A stretch of 64,000 nt of DNA from Aerococcus viridans (GCF_002871935.1 NZ_PNHQ01000011.1:5705-69704), one strand, 5' to 3'. Counted from the stretch's first letter, positions 16,987-25,619 are shown. Program-made: numbers and translations. The notes: generated by a model not told the origin, from the letters alone.

Positions 16987-17265
16987 CTACACTAACTCAA
17001 CTATTAGTTTTTTATTCGTTGCATTTGCAATAGATACAATAGTATCCAAAGAAGCATTCACTTCACGAGATTCAATTCTACCTATAGTGGACTGCGGTTT
17101 ACCAACCAATTCAGCAAATTCACGTTGGCTTAAACCTAGATTTTTGCGAATATTGTAGATTTGATCTGCAATCCGATTCTGTACTTTTTCATTTTCCCAT
17201 TCTTCAGCGAATCCTGGCTCTTTTAATTCTCTTTCTGCAGCATATTCTTCTAATACTCTATTCAT
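16987..17265 (-). CDS. XRE-family antitoxin (HigA-like)
   Basis: 92 residues from ATG 17265, which has a GGAGG site six bases upstream. The helix-turn-helix is seen as NLGLSQREFAELVGKPQSTI followed by GRIESREVNASLDTI, then a short beta end (KKLIVELV). The gene overlaps its toxin partner by 8 bp, so the two are translationally coupled. It should repress its promoter at the palindrome near 17630. Confidence 0.85.
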   Translation of the reverse strand: MNRVLEEYAAERELKEPGFAEEWENEKVQNRIADQIYNIRKNLGLSQREFAELVGKPQSTIGRIESREVNASLDTIVSIANATNKKLIVELV

Positions 17266-17616
17266 CTGATTTCCTCCTAACAAAGTATAATTTACGCCGA
17301 TTTTTCCCACGTTCAATTTCACGTTTTGGCGTTTTCTGATCTTTCTTAGTGAAGAAGTGCGTAATAATATATCGTGAATCCTTTACATGGAAGTAAATCC
17401 CACGTTGTATATTATTACTAGATTTCGACCTAATTTCGAATAAGTTATCATCCAATTTCTTAACCCATTGGTTTTCGATGGATGATTGAATGCCTCTAAT
17501 TTCAATATTATCAATCATAGACATCACTTTAATTGCATCTTTTGAGGGCAATTTATCTAAGAATTTTTTAAACTCTTCTTCATCAAAAAATTCAAATTCA
17601 TTTTTTTGTTAACCAT
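17258..17616 (-). pseudogene. HigB/Gp49-like toxin with a probable frameshift near the start
   Basis: Toxin of the phage Gp49/HigB group: LFEIRSKSSNNIQRGIYFH and YIITHFFTKKDQKTPKREIE are its core. The core frame can only start at TTG 17551, cutting off FDEEEFKKFLDKLPS, which clearly belongs to the protein. Upstream, ATG 17616 leads into the same protein if one A is added to a run of seven A. So either a one-base deletion broke the gene, or the run was miscounted. If the run is really eight A, the toxin is intact (about 119 residues). Confidence 0.6.
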
Positions 17617-17624
17617 ATTTATAT

Positions 17625-17642
17625 GATAGCACAGATGCTATC
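17625..17642 (-). promoter_or_regulatory. Operator palindrome of the HigBA-like module
   Basis: GATAGCA CAGA TGCTATC, with a further half-site GATAGCAC near 17672. It lies 9 bp before the toxin ATG, where an XRE antitoxin would bind. Confidence 0.6.
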
Positions 17643-17677
17643 AATTGTCACTCCATTCATTATTAAGAGATAGCACA

Positions 17678-17920
17678 TTAATCAACCACTTCCAAATCAC
17701 TGTCTGAAGCTTTTGCTACTGCTTGTTTGATAATTTTTGAATCATCTTTAATTTCACGAAGCGATATTCGTCTGTTGCCTACTTTGAATTCTGAATCATA
17801 AGTTTGTTCTAGTTCATTCCAGTAGGCAAAATCAATATTATCAGCTGAAATTTCATCTGTATCTACAACTGTTGTGACTGAAAAAGAAGAGAAATTTGAA
17901 CGTGTAGAGAAAAAGTCCAA
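17678..17920 (-). pseudogene. C-terminal fragment of an unrecognised protein
   Basis: The last about 60 codons read naturally: DFAYWNELEQTYDSEFKVGN then LREIKDDSKIIKQAVAKASD. The first about 17 residues (MDFFSTRSNF...) are read out of the neighbouring plus-strand remnant and are not part of the protein. There is no ribosome site. The joint near 17870 marks a recombination boundary. Family unknown. Confidence 0.35.
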
Positions 17921-18138
17921 CGAAAAATGGCCAACAATAAACGCTAAAATTGAAGCTGCTAACTTACATTTTCGGAAAGTAAAAAAGCGTTAGAAGATGA
18001 AAAAATGCTAAAAAATAAGCTGAAATGGCATTGAGAAAAGAACGTCATAAATTAAGAACAGAGCGACTAGACAGTCAGCTTGATTTGTTAGATAGTGTTG
18101 AAGAATCATTGAGTATTTATGATCCAACTGGTAATTAG
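17870..18138 (+). pseudogene. Coiled-coil remnant, perhaps the C-terminus of the Mob-like protein
   Basis: Across two or three frames the plus strand reads EKFERVEKKSNEKWPTINAK, then LTFSESKKALEDEKMLKNKL, then RKERHKLRTERLDSQLDLLD, ending LSIYDPTGN before TAG 18136-18138. This helical Lys/Glu-rich tail would suit the C-terminus of a Mob/Pre protein such as the remnant at 15482. The link is inference. Confidence 0.3.
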
Positions 18139-18176
18139 TATTTAAGTTATGCGGAACATCATGATTTAACTAAAGA

Positions 18177-19036
18177 TTATCTTGTCCATTGTGCCGTGTA
18201 GTGCAAGGAATGAGCTTTCGTATCTAAGCTAAACGCATGTGCCACCACATAGGCCGTCATTTCAACTTGGTATTCTAATACTGGTGTCTCCTGCAGCGCT
18301 GTTTCTTTTTGCGCCATTTTTTTCGGATAGTGCATTGCTACATGCGCCAGCTCATGTATAAGCGTATGAATGGATTCGCTTTCATTATTACGATCACTTA
18401 ATACAATCGTATGCATATCAGGCCGGTAGTATCCTTTAGCAGGACTGTTACTGATTTTCGCTGCTTGAACCCCTATCTGTTCTTCCTTGGCATAACACAA
18501 TAACATTTTCTTCAAAATCACCATCTGTTTCCCCGCATACTGAAAGTCTTTTTTTCGATTTGGAAACAAATCGGGATGATCTTCTGGCTGCGCATTTGTT
18601 TGCGTCACATCAAAGACCGTCCCCAACTTAAAGCTGACCCGTTTTCGTGTCTCAACTGTTGTTTTATGGGCTGGAAAATCCTATTTTTCTTCTTTTGTGG
18701 CAACACTCAGGTTTTTCCAGGTTCCCTGTTTCGTCTTGAATTGCTTGATTTCAACCGGTACAAAAATCTTGATGCCTTTTTCCCCTTTTAAGACAGATAA
18801 TCCCCAATCTTTAAACGTCTTAAAAGACGCAACGCCAAACGCACCTTTAAATTGAGAATGAATCAATAACTGATTCTTCAACGAATAATCATAAACTGAC
18901 TCATAAAAACGAGAAAAGCTTCTAACTCTTTCGGATCTGTCGCATAGTTGCGTAAGTTGACATCCATCTCATCGGTTAGGCCATCAATTTCTAATTTCCG
19001 TTCTTCTGCTGTTTTCTTTTTATAGTTGTAGGCCAT
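18177..19036 (-). pseudogene. ArdC/ImmA-like plasmid protein with a frameshift and a stop codon
   Basis: Starting ATG 19036 (AAAGGGGAAAC ribosome site): KKKTAEERKLEIDGLTDEMD, then a one-base shift near 18915 leads to YDYSLKNQLLIHSQFKGAFG and FKDWGLSVLKGEKGIKIFVP, the N-terminal ssDNA-binding-type domain of ArdC proteins. TAG at 18683-18681 breaks the frame, which then goes on with KLGTVFDVTQTN and the metalloprotease motif LIHELAHVAMHY. The C-terminus stops at a junction near 18180, short of the family's usual length. ArdC-type proteins help incoming plasmids evade restriction. Here it is dead. Confidence 0.65.
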
Positions 19037-19058
19037 GACGTTTCCCCTTTCGGATTAC

Positions 19059-19248
19059 TCAGACAACCTGCTTCAATACCGTATCAAGCGTGACAAAATA
19101 GCTTTCTTCTTCTCCAAGAGCCGCTTCAAATTCCGCTATTAAATCATCTATTACAGTCACCTGTATGTCTTTTCTTTTCTTCCAAGAGATAAAACGTCAC
19201 TGTATTTTCTTCTTCAATATTTACAAGCATCACTAAGGCCTTCGGCAT
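19059..19248 (-). pseudogene. Small plasmid-type protein, frameshifted
   Basis: ATG 19248 begins MPKALVMLVNIEEENTVTFY, then after a shift the reading continues VIDDLIAEFEAALGEEESYF and TLDTVLKQVV to TGA 19059. The two parts fit as one acidic protein of about 60 residues placed just before the ArdC-like gene, as in plasmid operons. A purine-rich GAGAGGGGGGTA lies upstream. Function unknown. Confidence 0.45.
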
Positions 19249-19519
19249 CCCGATACCCCCCTCTCACATGTTTATTCCTGTGTTATTTTCTTGATTATTA
19301 TATCTATATTTAACTTAAAATAACGGTATAAAGTAAGAAAAGCTATTGACTTAAGATCTCACTTAACCTAGCAGAGGAGAGGGAAAGGAGCAAGTGAGCA
19401 TAGTTGTACCCTAGCCATGCAGAATTAAAAAAATAAGTCTGCAAACTAGGGTACAACATGTTTTATATTTGTTTGAATCTCTAGCGTCGGATCGGTCAGT
19501 CGCTGCTTCACATCTGTAT

Positions 19520-19610
19520 GCATCGGTGTTGTTTGTCAACACACCTAAAACCCTCTTAAAATCCTCCCTAAGAGCATTGTTTTAGGTTACCGGGCTTTCG
19601 GCCCAGGATT
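19520..19610 (+). other. Chain of hairpins, possible structured RNA
   Basis: Three stems follow one another: GGTGTTG/CAACACACC near 19525-19545; a nested pair 19545-19551/19579-19585 with 19553-19558/19569-19574 inside; and GGGC/GCCC around TTTCG (19592-19604). The stretch to about 19770 is more GC-rich than the surroundings and has no frame. It may be a plasmid-borne noncoding RNA. No known class recognised. Confidence 0.4.
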
Positions 19611-19944
19611 ACCACCCCCACCGTTCAATCGGCCGTAGTCGCCATTCAGGGAAAGAGTGCATACAGTGACCTCTTTTGATCCCCTATCGCTAGTTATTGA
19701 AGTGGCTAGCGCCTAACCTGTCCCCTTAGTCCCAGTTTTTCATGGCTGCAGCTTGTCCCCTACAGTTTTAAAAAAGAGGATGCGACAAGTTACTGTTGGA
19801 TTAATATATGCTAAACTAAGCGAAGGAATCCTCACTTTCGATTTTTGGTTTGCGCTTAAATTGACAATTGAAGATTCAATTTTCCAAGAGTAATTTTACG
19901 CTAACCATTATTAATGCACGAACAAACATACGTTCTATTTATAA

Positions 19945-19960
19945 TGTTTCACGTGAAACA
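19945..19960. other. parS site 1
   Basis: TGTTTCACGTGAAACA, the canonical Spo0J/ParB site. It is the centre of a 32-bp perfect palindrome (19937-19968). Confidence 0.9.
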
Positions 19961-20300
19961 TTATAAATACTTTTAAATATCCTAATTAATATCAAGGAGT
20001 ATTTATTAATATACTTATATCTATTTATTAAAAAAAACAATCTTTCTTTCTACTATTATTTCCTATACCAGATAAATAATCTGCTTAAATATTTCAGCAT
20101 TAGAATTAATATTACGCTGACTTAAATAATTTAAGTTATACACCTCAAGAATTTTTTATAATACGCATCTCTTATATAGGTATAGTGGAAGTACAAAATA
20201 CTTAGACTAACATAATACTTTAAGGAAGAAGTATAACTTTCTTTTGATACTAGCTGTCCATTTTGTGTATACTCTTCTCAAAAATGAAATCAGTAAATAA

Positions 20301-20316
20301 TGTTTCACGTGAAACA
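20301..20316. other. parS site 2
   Basis: Exact copy of the 16-bp canonical parS palindrome. Confidence 0.9.
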
Positions 20317-21060
20317 TTAGTATTATGAATGATTATTTTCATGTTTTAAAAAAAGTCATCCATAATAGTCTGTAATTTGATTTTACATATGTAGTGAAAA
20401 TTTTTAAAGATATACTTCAGATAACGTTAACAGGAAATAGTGAGGTAAGGTGGGTCTCACGTTGCACTTAATTTTACAATTGAAGATACAAAAAAATTAA
20501 CGTTTCCCCTCTTCTATCTAAACCTCATTCAATATATAACAATATGATTATTAATTTATTTCTGATAAGAATTATGTTCATTTTTATAGATAGCTTTTAG
20601 ATACTTTTCACATCTGAATCGCAGCACTATATACATTAAAATTAAATCTACCATTATTACATTATTTAGCAATTCAATTAGTCGTCAATATTAATTAGTT
20701 TTATACAATTGTTTACTTTAATCATTAAATTCCTAAACTCTAGTATAAATCATCTGAGTATAGACAAGTGAAGTTTTAGCGAATATATTATTTGGACCAT
20801 AAAATATTAATAATAATGTAGACACGTGTAACAACACCACCATACCTAGTATCTATACTATACATTCAGATGACGAAATCAATATTATAGCGAATAATGA
20901 TAATGCAGCTTGTTCATTGTCCTACTTTATATTACTAGTGGATACATTGTCTAGTTACAAATTTTTTAACTAAATAAATTAGATAATGAATGATTGAAGA
21001 TCTATCTAATAATAGAAGTAAAATATAGTGAGTTCTCATCTTATATATATATAATAATAA

Positions 21061-21076
21061 TGTTTCACGTGAAACA
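21061..21076. other. parS site 3
   Basis: Exact copy of the 16-bp canonical parS palindrome, preceded by an ATAATA run. Confidence 0.9.
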
Positions 21077-21573
21077 TTATAGATGATATGAATTGATCTT
21101 ATTATACTTACTACTTGCACGCACAGACCGACTTGGTAACTAGCATGAGTGTAGAGTATTTGATAGTAATTAAGCTACGAGAATAGGCTATAAATTAAAA
21201 TTGTGTCGTATATTAGTGTTTAATCTAATTAGAGATAAGGATAGTGGATAGTAGCTGAGCTGGTGTGTATTTGTTTTATTTTATAGTTAAGGATAAAACT
21301 AGTGTCTAGTTAGGCTTGAACTTGCTATAAGTAAAGGGAACCATGAAATCCTTATTCATCCTTCTAGTAGAGAAAATCCCCACACCTTTATTTACTTTAT
21401 ACCAATTCAACAATAATACCTTCCACTATAAATGATTTTCTATGATAATAAAGTTAGATGAGTCAAAATTTGTTAGACTATTAGAAAATTACTATTTTTA
21501 AGTCTTAATCAGAACTAAAAAGGGAGATAATCATGATTCTAGGGCAATATATAGTTTTTAATAAAAAGAGTAA

Positions 21574-21589
21574 TGTTTCACGTGAAACA
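21574..21589. other. parS site 4 within a 38-bp palindrome
   Basis: Exact parS at the centre of a perfect palindrome spanning 21563-21600. The outer arms end in T runs on both strands, so the same DNA would act as a strong bidirectional terminator if transcribed. Confidence 0.9.
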
Positions 21590-22533
21590 TTACTCTTTTT
21601 TACTTCTATACAAATCTTAAAGATAGAAATAGTAGGTTATCTCTATCCAGTAAATAGGCATGTATTTCTGCTCATTTGAAGACAAATCTCAATAGATCCC
21701 CAAAAATGAAATATTACGCTGTGATTTGAGGAAGAATAGAAACTAGTTATATATGCAACAATATTAAAAATATAGTGACTAATATATTATATATTACCTA
21801 GATAAAAGGAGGAAGTGCAGATAATTAATGTCTTGATAGTCGATTAAATACTACTTATACTCACATGAAATGCTATAGTTTAACAAATTACTTTCCCATT
21901 ACTAGTTTATACAGAGATAAACTACTATAAAGTACGGAATAGCAATAATTCTGGAAAGTCATTTAAAATTTCTATATGACTTATTTTATCGATTAGCATC
22001 TCAAAATATTTTTATATATTACTGAACAGTAGATATATATTTGATAAACAAAGCGCCATATGACCTCATATCCCATGTTTCCATATATTTCTTTCTTCTT
22101 TTCTTTATCATCAAAATCCCTTTTATTATTAATATCCTTCTTTATAATAGAATACTTCTTTATCTTTTTTTCCAAATTTGTTTGTGAAATTTCACATCCA
22201 GTTTATTGAGTAGGGTACTATTTATTAATTATCTTCTTCTATATTTTGATTTCTTCACTTATTTACCTTTAGCTTCCCAATTATTCATCTATTTACTTTC
22301 ATCCAAATTTTTATATTTTAGTTTCCATATCAAAATCATCTTTCAATTCATTTTATTCTTCTCAAAAATTACATTTTTTTCAGCTTATATTTACGCTCTG
22401 TACTACAACAATTAATAAATATTTATGTTAGAAATCCTTACATCAATAATCATTATATTTCATTTTCCTTTGTATATAGAATTATTCAATAGCAGTAGCT
22501 GCTCCTTTTATACTCTCTACAAATTACCTTATA

Positions 22534-22549
22534 TGTTTCATGTGAAATA
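22534..22549. other. Decayed parS-like site
   Basis: TGTTTCATGTGAAATA differs from parS at two positions, both C to T. Probably a former site. Confidence 0.5.
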
Positions 22550-22591
22550 TCATTTTAAATAATCTAGGTATTATAGCTAGTCATTTCCACA

Positions 22592-22708
22592 TGTGAATAA
22601 CTTTTTAATTTATAAAATTCTTTCAAAAACATTTTTATCCACAGCTGTTTTCCTTATTCATTATCCTTTACCGAACGTAGTTTCGCCTTAATAACAAGTT
22701 TATCCACA
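22592..22708. other. DnaA-box cluster away from oriC
   Basis: TGTGAATAA at 22592-22600 and perfect TTATCCACA at 22635-22643 and 22700-22708, in AT-rich DNA about 13 kb left of oriC. Could titrate DnaA or be a remnant of an origin. Confidence 0.5.
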
Positions 22709-22863
22709 GATGTTTGTTTCCTTTCTGCCTTTATTTCTATCTATTACTGGATGAATGATAAGGTCTCGTATAAAATAATTATTGAAATTTTTTAAGGAGC
22801 TAAAACTACCTGTTCTATTCAATCCTTACTAAATAGGAATCTTTTTACATACAGTTTTTTAAA

Positions 22864-23041
22864 GATGAGCATTTTAATGCTAATGACGATAGTAGAAACA
22901 CCAATTATTCCGATACTGTTCCGTCAAGAAGTTATGCCAGTAAATAACCGTATAAAATACTACGACTATGCACATAATCCAGCAGATAACTTTGGATGGT
23001 ATACAGTTGAAGTAACGGCTGACACACCTGTTTCAGAATAA
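22864..23041 (+). pseudogene. C-terminal remnant of an unrecognised protein
   Basis: The reading DEHFNANDDSRNTNYSDTVP breaks at a stop; after a one-base shift it continues NNRIKYYDYAHNPADNFGWY and TVEVTADTPVSE to TAA 23041. The amino acid use is protein-like. No start, no family. Confidence 0.4.
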
Positions 23042-23082
23042 GTAAGCAGTTAAATATTATTCAACTTTCAGTAGTTAAAAAT

Positions 23083-23120
23083 TAGGGCGTATATGGACAA
23101 TGTTCATATACGCTCATTTT
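23083..23120 (+). terminator. Hairpin before the ilvE leader
   Basis: GGCGTATATGG pairs with CATATACGCTC around a short loop, followed by ATTTTATG. A weak T run makes termination uncertain; it follows the protein remnant. Confidence 0.45.
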
Positions 23121-23174
23121 ATGAGTATTTTTTAATTTAAAATGTCTTTTATTAGATTTTTTTCATTTTACCTC

Positions 23175-23203
23175 TTGCAATCCATTTTATTTTACGTTAT
23201 ATT
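23175..23203 (+). promoter_or_regulatory. Promoter of the ilvE leader transcript
   Basis: TTGCAA (23175-23180), 17-bp spacer, TATATT (23198-23203). The leader peptide starts 34 bp after the -10. Confidence 0.7.
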
Positions 23204-23236
23204 AAATTCACATTAGAAAACGAAAGAGGTAGTCTC

Positions 23237-23293
23237 ATGAAAAAGACAGCACAAGTGGTCATTATTATTAATAAACAGGACTTTACGAATTAG
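23237..23293 (+). CDS. Leader peptide with Val-Val-Ile-Ile-Ile
   Basis: 18 codons: MKKTAQVVIIINKQDFTN. An AAAGAGG ribosome site sits 7 bp upstream of ATG 23237. Five branched-chain codons in a row (GTG GTC ATT ATT ATT, 23255-23269) end 7 bases before the first arm of a hairpin set. Placed in front of the branched-chain aminotransferase gene, this is the layout of a ribosome-stalling leader: lack of charged tRNA-Val or tRNA-Ile would hold the ribosome on these codons. The peptide itself should have no function. The reading frame and pairing are seen; the stalling is inferred. Confidence 0.8.
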   Translation: MKKTAQVVIIINKQDFTN

Positions 23294-23390
23294 TGGTTTT
23301 CACTAATAAAAAATCGTAAGTCCTATTCGTGCTTGTTAAATGCTGAATGGGACTTAGGCCTCCCATCAGCGTGTGGGAGGCCTTTTCTTT
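23277..23390 (+). promoter_or_regulatory. Transcription attenuator of ilvE
   Basis: Four segments: 1 (23277-23288) pairs with 2 (23314-23324) with one bulged base; 2 shifted (23317-23328) pairs with 3 (23345-23356) over 12 bp with one G-U; 3' (23356-23365) pairs with 4 (23374-23383) as a terminator ending in T-rich 23383-23390. 1:2 and 2:3 exclude each other, as do 2:3 and 3:4. A ribosome stalled on the Val/Ile codons would cover segment 1, let 2:3 form and allow readthrough. Confidence 0.8.
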
Positions 23391-23447
23391 TGCTAATAAA
23401 TTGCTGACATTATTACTTTAGATTTAAACTTAAAGGAGTTGCTCATT

Positions 23448-24482
23448 ATGACTGACAAATTAAACTGGGATGAATTAGATTTTTCTTATACAGAAGTACC
23501 ATATCGTTGGCGTGCATATTGGAAGAACGGCGAATGGTATAAAGCAGGATTAGAAACTGATCCACAATTACCAATTCATGAAGCTTCGCCTATTGTAAAC
23601 TACGGTCAAGGGGTATTTGAAGGTAACAAAGCTTATGGTACAAAAGACGGTAAAATCGTTTTATTCCGTCCAGATGAATTTGGTGAACGTTTAAACCGTG
23701 GTGCTCGTCGTATGGCGATGCCAGAAGTACCAGTTGAAGAATTTGTCCGTGCTTGTAAGGAAGTTGTTAAAGCAAATCGTGATTATGTGCCACCGTATGG
23801 TCATAATGGTGCGGCTATGTTTATTCGTCCTATGTTATTAGGTATTGGTGACCACGTACAAGTATCAGCAGCTGAAGAATATTTATTTACGATTTATGTA
23901 ACTCCAGTTGGTCCTTTATACAAAGGTGGTCTAGCACCTCATCATTACATTATCGATCACGAGCATGACCGTGTAGCAGCTGATGGTACGGGTAATATCA
24001 AAGCAACAGCTAACTATGCTTCAACATTAGCTACTGCAAAACGTATTCAAGAAGCAGGTTACGATGATGTATTATACTTAGATCCAGCAACACATACTAA
24101 AGTAGATGAATTCTCATCAGCAAACTTCTTTGCAATCGAAAAAGATACAAATAAATTTGTAACACCTAAATCAGATACAGTATTACCTTCAATTACTAAA
24201 AAATCATTACTTTGGTTAGCTGAACATCGTTTAGGCTTAGAAGTTGAAGAGGGTGATATTAAAGTAGATGATTTTGATAGATATGCTGAAGCTGGTGCTA
24301 TGGGGAATGCGGCAGTTATCTCTCCAGCTGGTTCTGTAACATACAAAGAAAACCGTCATGTATTCTACTCTGAAACAGAAGTTGGTCCAGTATCACAAAA
24401 ATTATACAAAGAATTAACGGGTATCCAATTTGGTGAATTAGAAGCACCTGAAGGATGGATTGTAGACGTTGATGAAGATTAA
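23448..24482 (+). CDS. ilvE: Branched-chain amino acid aminotransferase
   Basis: Cytosolic PLP enzyme that swaps the amino group between glutamate and the 2-oxo acids of Leu, Ile and Val. 344 residues from ATG 23448 (AAAGGAG nine bases upstream), the usual size of type II BCATs. Seen: GQGVFEGNKAYGT, RPDEFGERLNRGARRM, the Lys region GTGNIKATANYASTL with the PLP lysine, VDEFSSANFFAI, and GTGNAA-type end AMGNAAVISPAG. It stands alone with its own attenuator and is followed by a dehydrogenase after 69 bp. In amino-acid-requiring lactic bacteria the enzyme often works in catabolism as well. Confidence 0.95.
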   Translation: MTDKLNWDELDFSYTEVPYRWRAYWKNGEWYKAGLETDPQLPIHEASPIVNYGQGVFEGNKAYGTKDGKIVLFRPDEFGERLNRGARRMAMPEVPVEEFVRACKEVVKANRDYVPPYGHNGAAMFIRPMLLGIGDHVQVSAAEEYLFTIYVTPVGPLYKGGLAPHHYIIDHEHDRVAADGTGNIKATANYASTLATAKRIQEAGYDDVLYLDPATHTKVDEFSSANFFAIEKDTNKFVTPKSDTVLPSITKKSLLWLAEHRLGLEVEEGDIKVDDFDRYAEAGAMGNAAVISPAGSVTYKENRHVFYSETEVGPVSQKLYKELTGIQFGELEAPEGWIVDVDED

Positions 24483-24551
24483 TCATTTCACCAAATGCCT
24501 TTCAATCTAATGATTTGAAAGGATGACTATAAAGAAAGAAGGAAAACAAGT

Positions 24552-25619
24552 ATGTCTCTATCAGTAAATCTACCGAATTTAACAATTGGTGTTGATGCTT
24601 TTGATGCAATCGATGAATATTGTAGTCAATATGGTAAAACTGTTGCGATTTTAGGTGGTGAAAAAGCCTTAGCAGCTAGCAAAGAACGTTTAGGAGCTGC
24701 CTTAGAAAAATCATCATTAGAAGTAGTCATTGAACAAGTTTACGGTAAAGAAGCGTCTTATACCAACGTTGAGAAAATGAAAGCCATCAAAGAAGTACAA
24801 GATGCAGATATGATTTTTGCAGTTGGTGGGGGACGTGCAATCGATGCAATTAAGGTAGTAGCACGTGACTTAGACAAACCTTTATTCACTATTCCAACCA
24901 TAGCCTCTGTATCTGCACCAACATCAGCTGTTTGTGTCATGTATCATGATAATCATGAAATGGCCGGTTTAGCTTATCGTAAAGCACCAGCTAATCATAC
25001 CTTCATCGATACACAAATTATTGCTGAAGCACCTGTAGAGTACTTATGGGCAGGTATTGGTGACTGTATGTCTAAAGAAGTAGAGACAAGTTTTTCTTCT
25101 CGTGGTCGAGACCTAAGCTTTGAGAACCGTTTAGGGGTTAATATTGTTAAAGGTACAAATGACAAATTAATGGCTGTCGGTGCCGAAGCTTTAGAAGCTG
25201 TTCGTAACAAAGAAACAAACCAAGCCTTAGAAGATGTTGTACTTGAAATTATCGGGGCTTCAGCATATGCGTCAGTATTAGTGGAAAATGATATCAACTC
25301 AAACATGGCACATGCTTACTACTATGGCTATACCGTCTTACCACAAGCCCATGAACATTTACATGGTGAAGTAGTTTCTTATGGTATCTTACTGTTACTA
25401 ACAATGGACCAGCAATTTGAATATCGTGATCGCATGAAAGCTTTCATGGAATCAATAAAATTACCAACTAAGTTAGCTGATCAAGGCGTAACAACCCAAG
25501 AAGATATTGACAAATTAGTTGATAAAGCAATGACTATGGATGACTTAACCTACTCTCCGTATACAATTACCCGTGAGAAGTTCGAACAAGCTATTAGAGA
25601 TGTTGAAGCCTTAGCTTAA
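24552..25619 (+). CDS. GldA/HcxA-like iron-type alcohol dehydrogenase family oxidoreductase
   Basis: 355 residues of the glycerol-dehydrogenase-like branch of Fe/Zn-dependent alcohol dehydrogenases. Nucleotide motif AVGGGRAIDAIK near residue 92, TIPTIASVSAPTSAVCVM near 119, and metal-binding His in the C-terminal half (HAYYYGYTVLPQAHEHLHGE). The closest described relative by pattern is hydroxycarboxylate dehydrogenase HcxA (YbdH), which reduces 2-oxo acids. Sitting behind ilvE and its Val/Ile attenuator, it may reduce branched 2-oxo acids to hydroxy acids. This substrate is inference from context; glycerol is less likely. Confidence 0.75.
   Translation: MSLSVNLPNLTIGVDAFDAIDEYCSQYGKTVAILGGEKALAASKERLGAALEKSSLEVVIEQVYGKEASYTNVEKMKAIKEVQDADMIFAVGGGRAIDAIKVVARDLDKPLFTIPTIASVSAPTSAVCVMYHDNHEMAGLAYRKAPANHTFIDTQIIAEAPVEYLWAGIGDCMSKEVETSFSSRGRDLSFENRLGVNIVKGTNDKLMAVGAEALEAVRNKETNQALEDVVLEIIGASAYASVLVENDINSNMAHAYYYGYTVLPQAHEHLHGEVVSYGILLLLTMDQQFEYRDRMKAFMESIKLPTKLADQGVTTQEDIDKLVDKAMTMDDLTYSPYTITREKFEQAIRDVEALA

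Larger units (their letters stand above)
19800..23170. other. AT-rich gene desert carrying parS and DnaA boxes
   Basis: More than 3 kb without a supported gene: frames are short, end often, and lack ribosome sites. The sequence is very AT-rich and irregular. What it does hold are four perfect parS sites, a decayed fifth, three DnaA-box-like 9-mers and, near its right end, a short protein remnant. Confidence 0.6.

Noticed and set aside
22180-22200. TGTGAAATTTCACA palindrome as another parS
   Set aside because: The centre and flanks differ from the parS consensus at too many positions; it resembles parS only by its GAAA/TTTC words.
20935-22415. Open frames of 60-70 codons in the parS desert (20935-21120, 21993-22175, 22206-22415)
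   Set aside because: They are Phe/Ile/Tyr/Lys runs expected in AT-rich DNA, without ribosome sites or family features.
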